From Lachnospiraceae bacterium (GTDB lineage: Bacteria > Bacillota > Clostridia > Lachnospirales > Lachnospiraceae): a stretch of DNA of 5,969 nt. Below the pieces are notes generated by a model, which was not told where the DNA came from, made no database searches, and saw only the letters and a list, made by a program, of their open reading frames with translations. Within the stretch, counting starts at the first letter, position 1. Each line of letters opens with the position of its first letter. Location: NCBI GenBank assembly GCA_017958585.1, contig JAGDCK010000234.1, positions 1-5,969 of the forward strand, read 5' to 3'. Shown here in pieces: positions 1 to 5,559 of this stretch. The position numbers were made by a program, and so were the translations under genes.

Positions 1-1107
1 GGTCAGACAAAAGACCTTTTGGATGCGCAGGTAGGCGTAGGAAAGATCTCATCCTATTTAAATCCCATGACCCTGGTCATCGTAAACTTAGGAATCGCGG
101 TAATCCTGTATGTGGGCGCAAAGCTTGTGGACTCAGGAGTGCTTTTAAAGGGAGAGGTTGTGGCACTTATAAACCTCTTTTCACAGATTCTGGTGGAACT
201 TGTGAAGCTTGCAAATCTGATCGTTAATATCTCAAAATCAATGGCAAGTGCGGAAAGAGTTGCCGATGTGCTGGAGATAAAATCGGACAGATGGCAGTTG
301 GACGAAGTCTACTCTGAAAAGAATACGGATGCAGAAGAAACCGAAGGCCCGAAAGATCCTGAGATCATATTAGAAGCAAGGCATTTATCGTTCTGCTACG
401 GCGGTGGCGGAGATGAAGCTTTGACTGACATAAATATGGTCATTAAAAAGGGCGAGACCATCGGCATCATAGGCGGAACCGGAAGCGGAAAATCCACTCT
501 CGTTAATGTTCTGTCCGGATTTTATGCAGCAACCGGTGGAGAGGTACTCCTTAAAGGGAAAAATATCAGGGAGTATCCGCAGGCAGAGATCAGAAAGATT
601 TTTTCAATCGTTCCTCAAAAGGCGGTTTTGTTTAAGGGGAGTGTTTTGTCAAACTTAAGATTCGGAAAGACCGAAGCCACGGAAGAAGAGATGTGGCAGG
701 CCCTTCAGGATGCCCAGATAAAGGATATCATCGCAGAAAAAGGCGGTCTTGACACGTCAGTTTCCCAGGAGGGCAAAAACTTCTCAGGAGGTCAGAGACA
801 GAGACTTACAATCGCAAGGGCACTTGTAAAGGACAGCGAGATCCTGATCATGGATGATTCCGCATCTGCCCTTGATTTTGTCACGGAGAAAAAACTCCGT
901 TCAGCTATATATGAGAGGAGAAAAGGGAAGGTTACCATAATCATTTCCCAGCGTGCTTCCTCCATTCGTCATGCGGATCATATTCTGGTTCTCAATGACG
1001 GCGACATGGAAATGTACGGAACCCATGACGAACTGCTTAAGAGTTCTTCTGTTTACAGGGATATTTATTATTCGCAATACCCCGATGAAAAGGAGGTGGC
1101 ATTGTGA
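1..1107 (+). CDS. ABC exporter half-transporter, degenerate-site subunit (5' partial)
   Basis: This is the C-terminal part of a membrane ABC exporter subunit (type I exporter, multidrug/lipid class). The reading frame is open from base 1, so the gene starts upstream; a TTG at 19 is internal, and roughly 200 or more N-terminal residues are missing. Numbering visible residues from base 1, two hydrophobic segments (about 21-43 and 52-77) are the last two transmembrane helices. The nucleotide-binding domain begins near 120. It has Walker A GGTGSGKST at 158-166, Q-loop Gln206, signature FSGGQ at 261-265, Walker B ILIMDD ending Asp285-Asp286, and switch SQR with Gln317. The catalytic Glu is Asp and the switch His is Gln, as in the non-catalytic subunit of heterodimeric exporters such as TM287. 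Its signature is canonical, so it can complete the partner's active site. The stop overlaps the start of the next gene, which is the expected partner. The substrate cannot be read from the sequence. Confidence 0.95.
   Translation, partial: GQTKDLLDAQVGVGKISSYLNPMTLVIVNLGIAVILYVGAKLVDSGVLLKGEVVALINLFSQILVELVKLANLIVNISKSMASAERVADVLEIKSDRWQLDEVYSEKNTDAEETEGPKDPEIILEARHLSFCYGGGGDEALTDINMVIKKGETIGIIGGTGSGKSTLVNVLSGFYAATGGEVLLKGKNIREYPQAEIRKIFSIVPQKAVLFKGSVLSNLRFGKTEATEEEMWQALQDAQIKDIIAEKGGLDTSVSQEGKNFSGGQRQRLTIARALVKDSEILIMDDSASALDFVTEKKLRSAIYERRKGKVTIIISQRASSIRHADHILVLNDGDMEMYGTHDELLKSSSVYRDIYYSQYPDEKEVAL
1088..1099 (+). promoter_or_regulatory. Strong internal ribosome binding site
   Basis: AAAAGGAGGTGG lies inside the last codons of the upstream ABC gene and nearly matches the full complement of the 16S rRNA 3' end. 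GGAGG ends 7 nt before GTG 1104 and 10 nt before ATG 1107, so spacing does not decide clearly between the two starts. It supports efficient independent initiation as well as coupling at the overlap. Confidence 0.85.
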
Positions 1108-2843
1108 TGAAAAATCCTGTCATAAAGAGGATCTTTGTATATATTAAAAATTACAGATTGTCAGTATTTTTAAGTTTGCTTTTTGCAACGATCACAGTGG
1201 TTTTAAGCCTGTATATTCCTATCCTTACGGGAGACGGAGTGGATATGCTTCTGGGCGAAGGAAATGTGGATTTCGAAGGTCTTTTTACAAAGATATTTAT
1301 GATCATCTGCTGCGTCCTGGTGATGGCATTAAGCCAGTGGCTTATGAGTCATTTAAACAACAAGATAACATTCGGTGTTGTGAAGGATATCAGGGAGGAT
1401 GTTTTTGAAAAGATTCAGAACCTCCCCATCAGATATATTGATTCAAAGGCTTACGGAGATATCGTAAACAGGGTCATATCCGATGTGGATACCTTTGCAG
1501 ACGGCCTTTTAATGGGATTTACCCAGTTTTTTACGGGAGTTTTGACCATAGCCGGAACCCTCATATTTATGCTTGTCACAAACGTGCCCATTGCCTTGGT
1601 GGTGGTCTGCATCACTCCGGTATCTTTCCTGGTGGCAAGATTTATATCCGGCAGGACATTTACCCTTTTTAAGGACCAGTCAGTGATAAAGGCAGAGCAG
1701 GCTTCACTTACGGAAGAAGTAATCTCCAATGAAAAGGCGGTAAAGGCTTTTGCAAAAGAGGAGTATTTTATCGAAAGATTTGAAAAGATAAATGAGGAGC
1801 TTAAAAATGTTTCCTCAAAGGCGATTTTTTATTCGTCCCTGACAAATCCCTGCACCAGATTCGTAAACTCTCTGGTGTATGCGGGAGTGGGGATCTTTGG
1901 AGCCTTACTTGCTTTATCCGGCGGAATCTCTGTGGGAAGACTGTCATGCTTTTTAAGTTATGCAAATCAGTATACAAAGCCATTTAACGAGATAAGCGGA
2001 GTTATCACGGAACTTCAAAATGCGCTGGCCTGCGCGGGCAGGATCTTTGAGATACTGGATGAAAAGAGTGAAATTGCTGACGCAGAAAATGCCATCGCTC
2101 TGTCAGATGTGAAGGGAAATGTGGAACTTAAGGATGTTAATTTCCACTATTTGGAAGATAAACCTCTTATCGAGCATCTGAATTTAAAGGCAGAGCAGGG
2201 TATGCGGGTTGCCATTGTAGGACCAACAGGCTGCGGAAAGACCACACTTATAAATCTCCTTATGAGATTTTTTGATGTCTGCGACGGAAGCGTAAGTGTG
2301 GAGGGGCATGATATCAGAAACGTGACCAGATATAGCCTCAGAGATAATTTCGGTATGGTCTTACAGGAAACCTGGCTTCAGGAGGGAACCGTCCTTGAAA
2401 ATATCAGGATGGGAAGGCCGGAAGCCACCTATGAAGAAGTGGTGGAAGCAGCAAAGAAGGCTCACGCCCACAGCTTTATAAGACGTTTACCAAAGGGCTA
2501 TGACACAGTGATCGGAGAGGACGGAGGAGCCCTAAGCCAAGGACAGAAACAGCTTCTTTGCATAGCAAGGATCATGCTCTCCCTGCCGCCCATGCTTATC
2601 TTAGATGAGGCTACAAGTTCCATTGATACCATGACGGAGCAAAAGATCCAGAATGCCTTCAGACTTATGATGGAGGGCAGGACCAGTTTCATAGTGGCTC
2701 ACAGGCTCTCGACCATCAGAGAGAGCGATGTGATAATCGTAATGAAAGACGGCCATATCGTGGAGCAGGGTAACCATGAGGAACTCCTGCAAAACAAGGG
2801 ATTTTACTATGAAATGTATACCAGTGAGTATGCGCTTGTCTGA
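1104..2843 (+). CDS. ABC exporter half-transporter, catalytic subunit
   Basis: This is a complete half-transporter of 579 residues, the usual length for the family, with six transmembrane segments at roughly 19-43, 63-83, 137-158, 161-183, 252-274 and 279-303, followed by a nucleotide-binding domain from about 335. Motifs are Walker A GPTGCGKTT (373-381), Q-loop Gln421, signature LSQGQ (477-481) in place of LSGGQ, Walker B ILDE with catalytic Glu502, and switch His533 in AHR. It should pair with the upstream subunit as a heterodimeric exporter in the cytoplasmic membrane, exporting an unidentified drug, lipid or peptide. The start is ambiguous: GTG at 1104 (7 nt from GGAGG) or ATG at 1107, which shares its A with the upstream stop (TGATG). 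Either implies translational coupling and roughly equal subunit supply. The family call is firm; the substrate is unknown. Confidence 0.96.
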   Translation: MMKNPVIKRIFVYIKNYRLSVFLSLLFATITVVLSLYIPILTGDGVDMLLGEGNVDFEGLFTKIFMIICCVLVMALSQWLMSHLNNKITFGVVKDIREDVFEKIQNLPIRYIDSKAYGDIVNRVISDVDTFADGLLMGFTQFFTGVLTIAGTLIFMLVTNVPIALVVVCITPVSFLVARFISGRTFTLFKDQSVIKAEQASLTEEVISNEKAVKAFAKEEYFIERFEKINEELKNVSSKAIFYSSLTNPCTRFVNSLVYAGVGIFGALLALSGGISVGRLSCFLSYANQYTKPFNEISGVITELQNALACAGRIFEILDEKSEIADAENAIALSDVKGNVELKDVNFHYLEDKPLIEHLNLKAEQGMRVAIVGPTGCGKTTLINLLMRFFDVCDGSVSVEGHDIRNVTRYSLRDNFGMVLQETWLQEGTVLENIRMGRPEATYEEVVEAAKKAHAHSFIRRLPKGYDTVIGEDGGALSQGQKQLLCIARIMLSLPPMLILDEATSSIDTMTEQKIQNAFRLMMEGRTSFIVAHRLSTIRESDVIIVMKDGHIVEQGNHEELLQNKGFYYEMYTSEYALV

Positions 2844-2865
2844 GGCTTTGCGCCTTTATGTGTTT
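2841..2865 (+). terminator. Weak possible terminator after the ABC genes
   Basis: A small stem AGGC/GCCT (2843-2846 with 2852-2855, loop TTTGC) overlaps the stop codon and is followed by the T-rich stretch TTATGTGTTTT. Four base pairs plus a possible G-T pair is marginal for an intrinsic terminator, and no better one is seen before the next promoter. The larger hairpin at 2943-2992 could instead end this transcript. Confidence 0.25.
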
Positions 2866-2903
2866 TATTAAATTAATTGCTTATCAATCAAATTTTTAAG
2901 GCA

Positions 2904-2932
2904 TTGATTATTTATTTGTCATAAGATATTAT
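2904..2932 (+). promoter_or_regulatory. Predicted sigma-A promoter for the yqeG-aro operon
   Basis: TTGATT (2904-2909, 4 of 6 to TTGACA) is separated by exactly 17 nt from TATTAT (2927-2932, 5 of 6 to TATAAT), in AT-rich surroundings. Transcription would start near 2939, just before the hairpin at 2943, giving a leader of about 120 nt ahead of the yqeG start. This is inferred from motif match and spacing only; AT-rich DNA yields chance matches. Confidence 0.5.
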
Positions 2933-2942
2933 GGCTATTAGG

Positions 2943-2992
2943 ATGAGCGATGCGCCCACACCCCTTTTTGGTGAGGGAACGACATTGCTCAT
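2943..2992 (+). promoter_or_regulatory. Long imperfect hairpin in the yqeG-aro leader
   Basis: The outer arms ATGAGCGATG (2943-2952) and CATTGCTCAT (2983-2992) pair over 10 bp with one G-U pair. Beyond a bulged A2982, C2953-G2954 pair with C2980-G2981. After bulged A2978-A2979, CCC (2955-2957) pairs with GGG (2975-2977). An A-A mismatch (2958/2974) follows, then CACC (2959-2962) pairs with GGTG (2970-2973) around the loop CCTTTTT (2963-2969). The total is about 19 bp in 50 nt. The 3' flank TTCTTGTATT is U-rich but interrupted. It sits at the predicted 5' end of the operon mRNA, so it may be a regulatory or stabilising leader element; a terminator for the ABC genes or an attenuator are alternatives. 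I recognise no known RNA family. Confidence 0.55.
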
Positions 2993-2996
2993 TTCT

Positions 2997-3027
2997 TGTA
3001 TTCATGATATACATTTTTAGAGTGTAT
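2997..3027 (+). promoter_or_regulatory. Two alternative, mutually exclusive small stems in the leader
   Basis: ATACA at 3009-3013 can pair with TGTAT upstream (2997-3001, loop of 7) or with TGTAT downstream (3023-3027). The downstream pairing extends inward by T3014-G3022 and T3015-A3021 to about 7 bp with a 5-nt loop. Both cannot form at once. Such competing pairings are typical of conformational leader switches, but the stems are short and AT-rich, so chance is a real possibility. Confidence 0.3.
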
Positions 3028-3046
3028 TGATTTTTAAATCGTTATG

Positions 3047-3051
3047 AAAGG
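3047..3051 (+). promoter_or_regulatory. Ribosome binding site deciding the yqeG start
   Basis: AAAGG lies 7 nt before ATG 3059 and inside the five codons that a start at 3044 would add. No purine-rich site precedes 3044 (the upstream stretch is TTTTTAAATCGTT). The same five bases are complementary to CCTTT at 2963-2967 in the apical loop of the leader hairpin. Confidence 0.65.
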
Positions 3052-3058
3052 TTTTTTT

Positions 3059-3574
3059 ATGTTTTTTTTGGATTCTTTATTCCCTGATCTGGAGCTGGAT
3101 TCAGCCTATGATGTGGACTATGAGGGTTTATATGAAAAGGGATACAGAGGCGTTATCTTTGATATCGATAATACCCTGGTACCCCACGGAGACCCTGCGG
3201 ATGAAAAGAGTATAGCGCTGTTTTCAAGATTAAAAAAAATCGGATTTGACACGGTGCTTTTATCAAACAACAAGGAATATCGTGTAAAGCCCTTTGCGGA
3301 TGCGGTGGGTTCAAAATATGAATTTCTTGCTTCAAAACCCTCCAGAAAAGGTTATGAGAGGGCCATGGCGGACATGGGAACTGACAAAGATTCCACACTC
3401 TTTGTGGGAGATCAGATCTTTACCGATGTTTGGGGCGCAAGGAGAACAGGTATCTATGCGATCCTCACCAAAAAGATCCTGCCAAGGGAAGAGATCCAGA
3501 TAGTACTTAAAAGATTTCTTGAAAAGATAGTCTTGTTTTTTTATCACAGAAAGTTAAAAAGAGAGGGAAAATAG
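3059..3574 (+). CDS. yqeG: YqeG-family HAD phosphatase
   Basis: This is a HAD-superfamily IIIA phosphatase of the YqeG family, related to the GEP4/PGP phosphatase family, whose yeast member dephosphorylates phosphatidylglycerophosphate. That substrate is a family-level suggestion, not shown here. The motifs are complete: I FDIDNT (nucleophile Asp35, acid/base Asp37), II Ser69 in LLSNN, III Lys93 in SKPS, IV GDQIFTD (Asp118, Asp123). The N-terminal stretch MFFLDSLFPDL resembles the short hydrophobic YqeG start. I chose ATG 3059 (171 residues, usual length near 170) because AAAGG at 3047-3051 gives 7-nt spacing. The in-frame ATG at 3044 would add five residues but has no ribosome binding site. 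The stop abuts the aroE start with no gap. B. subtilis also has yqeG near its shikimate dehydrogenase gene, with yqeH between, so the linkage is an established one. Confidence 0.92.
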   Translation: MFFLDSLFPDLELDSAYDVDYEGLYEKGYRGVIFDIDNTLVPHGDPADEKSIALFSRLKKIGFDTVLLSNNKEYRVKPFADAVGSKYEFLASKPSRKGYERAMADMGTDKDSTLFVGDQIFTDVWGARRTGIYAILTKKILPREEIQIVLKRFLEKIVLFFYHRKLKREGK

Positions 3575-4444
3575 ATGAAGGATATAAGCGGAACCACGCG
3601 GATATGCGGACTTATCGGAAATCCCGTGGAGCATACAAAATCCCCCATAATTCATAACACTCTGGCAGAAGAGCTTGGAATAGACCTGTGCTACGGTGCG
3701 TTTAGGGTGGATGATGACAAGGTGGAGGATGCCATAAAAGGGGCTTATGCCTTAAATATCCTGGGAATGAACGTGACGGTTCCGTATAAGAGCCGCGTCA
3801 TAGCTTCCCTTTCAGATATTGATCCTCTGGCAAAAAAGATCGGCGCCGTTAACACTCTGGTTAGGACCGAGGGTGGTTTTAAAGGTTACAACACCGACAT
3901 GCCGGGGCTCTACAGGGCAATGTGCTATGACGGCGTGGATATAAGGAACGAAAAAGTGGTGATCCTGGGTGCAGGCGGTGTGGCAAGGGCGGTCCTTATG
4001 ATGCTTATAGAAAAAGGGGCAAAGGAGATCGTAATTGTAAACAGAACCATTGAAAAAGCCAGGGAGATCATGGAGGAGGCTTACAAATTTGCTGACAGGG
4101 AAAGGCAGAGTATAAAGGCGGTTTCTGTTGAAGAATTTATAAGTGATGCCTCGGATAAAGAGTATATTGCTATCCAGGCTACCAGCGTCGGCATGTATCC
4201 AAACGTTGATTGTTCGCCTTGCGAAGACCCGTCTTTTTATGAAAAAGTAAAGGCCGGTTACGACCTCATATTTAATCCGGAGGAGACCCTCTTTATGAAG
4301 ATGGTAAGGGAAAGCGGCGGAAAAGCATACAACGGACTTAAGATGCTTTTGTATCAGGGAATAATTGCTTTTGAGCTTTGGACCGGGGAGAAGGTAAGCG
4401 ATGACCTGGCAGATAAGATTCTCCAAAAGATGAAACACAGTTAG
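3575..4444 (+). CDS. aroE: Shikimate dehydrogenase (NADP+)
   Basis: This cytoplasmic enzyme of the shikimate pathway reduces 3-dehydroshikimate to shikimate with NADPH. Its 289 residues are near the family length (about 270-290). The N-terminal substrate domain has GNPVEHTKSP (15-24), where the usual Ser-x-Ser shikimate contact is Thr21-x-Ser23; NVTVPYK with catalytic Lys72; GAVNTL with Asn93; and GYNTD with catalytic Asp108. The nucleotide domain has the glycine-rich loop GAGGVARA (132-139) and NRT (156-158), the usual NADP phosphate-binding motif. The C-terminal GLKMLLYQ (254-261) is the conserved substrate-side helix. ATG 3575 directly follows the yqeG stop (TAGATG), with GAGGG at 3563-3567 as ribosome binding site. 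It is co-transcribed with the genes for the preceding and following pathway steps. NADP-dependent AroE is favoured over a YdiB or quinate type by NRT and context. Confidence 0.96.
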   Translation: MKDISGTTRICGLIGNPVEHTKSPIIHNTLAEELGIDLCYGAFRVDDDKVEDAIKGAYALNILGMNVTVPYKSRVIASLSDIDPLAKKIGAVNTLVRTEGGFKGYNTDMPGLYRAMCYDGVDIRNEKVVILGAGGVARAVLMMLIEKGAKEIVIVNRTIEKAREIMEEAYKFADRERQSIKAVSVEEFISDASDKEYIAIQATSVGMYPNVDCSPCEDPSFYEKVKAGYDLIFNPEETLFMKMVRESGGKAYNGLKMLLYQGIIAFELWTGEKVSDDLADKILQKMKHS

Positions 4445-4474
4445 ATTTATTACACAGACAAAGACGAGAAAACT

Positions 4475-5017
4475 ATGGGCGAAAATAATAATACAGATTA
4501 TAAGGGCATAATCGTACTGGAAGGGTACATGGGAAGCGGAAAATCCAGTGTCGGAAAGAAACTTTCATACAGACTTAAGTGCGAATTTAATGACACGGAC
4601 AGTGTGATAGAAAAGCAGGCGGGAAAGCGCATATCAGATATTTTTGCAACTGAGGGCGAGGAAGCTTTCAGAAAGATGGAGACAGATCTGTTAAGAAAAT
4701 ACGGTGAGGTTAAAAACAAAAACCTCATCCTGTCCCTTGGTGGTGGCACTCCGGTCAGGGAGGAAAACAGATCCCTTATCAAAAATATCGGAGCGGTGGT
4801 GTACCTCAGGGCAACGCCTGAAACGGTATATAAAAGAGTTAAAAATTCTACCACAAGACCACTTTTACAATGCGAAGATCCCTTCGGCAGGATAAAGGAG
4901 ATGATCGCAGACAGAGATCCCGCTTACACTGAGTGCGCTGATGTGATCGTGGATGTGGATGATAAGACTTTCGGTCAGATCGTGGATGAAATATTACGGA
5001 AGGTGGAGAGAATATGA
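4475..5017 (+). CDS. aroK: Shikimate kinase
   Basis: The enzyme transfers the ATP gamma-phosphate to the 3-hydroxyl of shikimate, the step after AroE. Its 180 residues are typical (about 165-180). Visible are Walker A GYMGSGKSS (17-25), the Asp pair in FNDTD (Asp40, Asp42; Mg and shikimate binding), Phe65-Arg66 in AFRKME (shikimate carboxylate), GGG (89-91), the LID motif TRPLL with Arg128, and Arg147 in the RDPAY adenine-side motif. All expected catalytic residues are present. The start ATG 4475 follows aroE after 30 bases with only a weak ribosome binding site (AAGACGAG at 4461-4468), so reinitiation after aroE may contribute. The stop overlaps the aroQ start by 4 bases (ATGA). aroL is an equivalent name; from sequence alone the two isozyme names are not distinguishable. 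Confidence 0.96.
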   Translation: MGENNNTDYKGIIVLEGYMGSGKSSVGKKLSYRLKCEFNDTDSVIEKQAGKRISDIFATEGEEAFRKMETDLLRKYGEVKNKNLILSLGGGTPVREENRSLIKNIGAVVYLRATPETVYKRVKNSTTRPLLQCEDPFGRIKEMIADRDPAYTECADVIVDVDDKTFGQIVDEILRKVERI

Positions 5018-5448
5018 AGATTTTAGTGATTAACGGCCCCAATATCAATTTCCTTGGGATCAGGGAAAAGAGTGTATACGGAAATGAGGACTATGATTTT
5101 TTACTTAATATGATCGCAAAAAAGGCTGAGGAAAGCGGTAATGACATCGAAGTGTTTCAGTCAAATCACGAGGGTGCGATCATTGACAGGATTCAGGATT
5201 CTTATTTTGACGGCACGGAGGGAATCGTCATTAACCCCGGAGCATACACCCATTACAGCTATGCCATAAGGGATGCGCTGGCAAGCATCGTGGTGCCGAA
5301 GGCGGAGATCCACATTTCGGATATCACAAAGAGGGAGGATTTCAGAAAGGTCTCGGTTACCGCACCCGTGTGCGACAGACAGATCTACGGAAAAGGCCTT
5401 CAGGGATATATCGAGGCCATTGATTTTGTGCTTAACTTCAAAAAATAA
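5014..5448 (+). CDS. aroQ: 3-dehydroquinate dehydratase, type II
   Basis: The enzyme dehydrates 3-dehydroquinate to 3-dehydroshikimate, the step before AroE. Type II enzymes are usually dodecamers with a flexible active-site lid. The 144 residues match the family. Visible are NGPNINFLG (7-15), lid residues Arg17 and catalytic Tyr22 (VYG), QSNHEG (49-54), the INPGAYTH substrate loop with Asn74, catalytic His100 in EIHISD, and Arg111. The common HxSN motif is HxSD here (Asp103), and the following segment reads ITKREDF rather than the more familiar IHAREEF. The core catalytic set is intact, so I expect activity. The start ATG overlaps the aroK stop (ATGA), with AGGTGGAGAG at 5001-5010 as ribosome binding site. 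It is the last gene of the operon. Confidence 0.96.
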   Translation: MKILVINGPNINFLGIREKSVYGNEDYDFLLNMIAKKAEESGNDIEVFQSNHEGAIIDRIQDSYFDGTEGIVINPGAYTHYSYAIRDALASIVVPKAEIHISDITKREDFRKVSVTAPVCDRQIYGKGLQGYIEAIDFVLNFKK

Positions 5449-5481
5449 AAAGAGATAAGCCTACAAGTTATAATTTAAAAT

Positions 5482-5506
5482 AAAAAAAGGTTGAAATAAC
5501 CCTTTT
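5482..5506 (+). terminator. Short hairpin, likely terminator after aroQ
   Basis: AAAAGGTT (5485-5492) pairs with AACCCTTTT (5498-5506), with one bulged C, around the loop GAAAT. It is preceded by an A tract (5482-5488) and ends in TTTT, so it could work in either direction. The GC part of the stem is only two pairs, so termination may be leaky and efp could receive readthrough from the aro operon. Confidence 0.4.
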
Positions 5507-5519
5507 CATATATTAAAAT
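5491..5519 (+). promoter_or_regulatory. Predicted sigma-A promoter for efp
   Basis: TTGAAA (5491-5496, 5 of 6 to consensus) and TAAAAT (5514-5519, 5 of 6) are separated by exactly 17 nt. The start of transcription would fall near 5526, leaving a leader of about 34 nt with the efp ribosome binding site. The -35 box lies in the arm and loop of the upstream hairpin, so aro-operon termination and efp initiation share DNA. EF-P is a housekeeping protein, which fits its own promoter. Confidence 0.6.
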
Positions 5520-5545
5520 GGATTAGAATTATTCGTGAAAACTTT

Positions 5546-5551
5546 AGGAGG
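5546..5551 (+). promoter_or_regulatory. efp: Consensus ribosome binding site of efp
   Basis: A perfect AGGAGG lies 8 nt before ATG 5560. It fixes the start and fits a highly expressed translation factor. Confidence 0.85.
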
Positions 5552-5559
5552 ACTTAAGT

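Noticed and set aside
19..21. TTG as the true start of the first ABC gene
   Set aside because: The frame is open to base 1 and a half-transporter needs six transmembrane helices, of which only two are present; the gene clearly continues upstream of the window.
2883..2908. Inverted repeat ATCAAT/ATTGAT as an operator upstream of the yqeG promoter
   Set aside because: Only six AT-rich base pairs around a 14-nt spacer, with mismatches directly on both sides; it is expected by chance in such DNA.
2943..2992. T-box leader, given the downstream aromatic amino acid precursor genes and the stretch GGTGAGGGAACGA
   Set aside because: The T-box core (a GGGTGG-N-ACCGCG-like sequence), a long specifier stem and a typical terminator/antiterminator pair are not present, and the leader is too short.
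3029..3040. GATTTTTAAATC near-palindrome before yqeG
   Set aside because: The arms are 5 bp and AT-rich with a 2-nt centre, too small for a stable RNA hairpin and not a recognised operator.
3812..4438. Long open frame on the minus strand across aroE (about 208 codons)
   Set aside because: It lies fully antisense to a gene with all AroE motifs, its translation shows no recognisable domain, and it has no convincing ribosome binding site. It is a shadow of aroE codon use.
5469..5474. Perfect TATAAT hexamer upstream of the aroQ terminator
   Set aside because: There is no -35-like sequence 16-18 nt upstream (A-rich tract only) and no extended -10 TG, and transcription from it would meet the hairpin at once. 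The TTGAAA/TAAAAT pair downstream is better.
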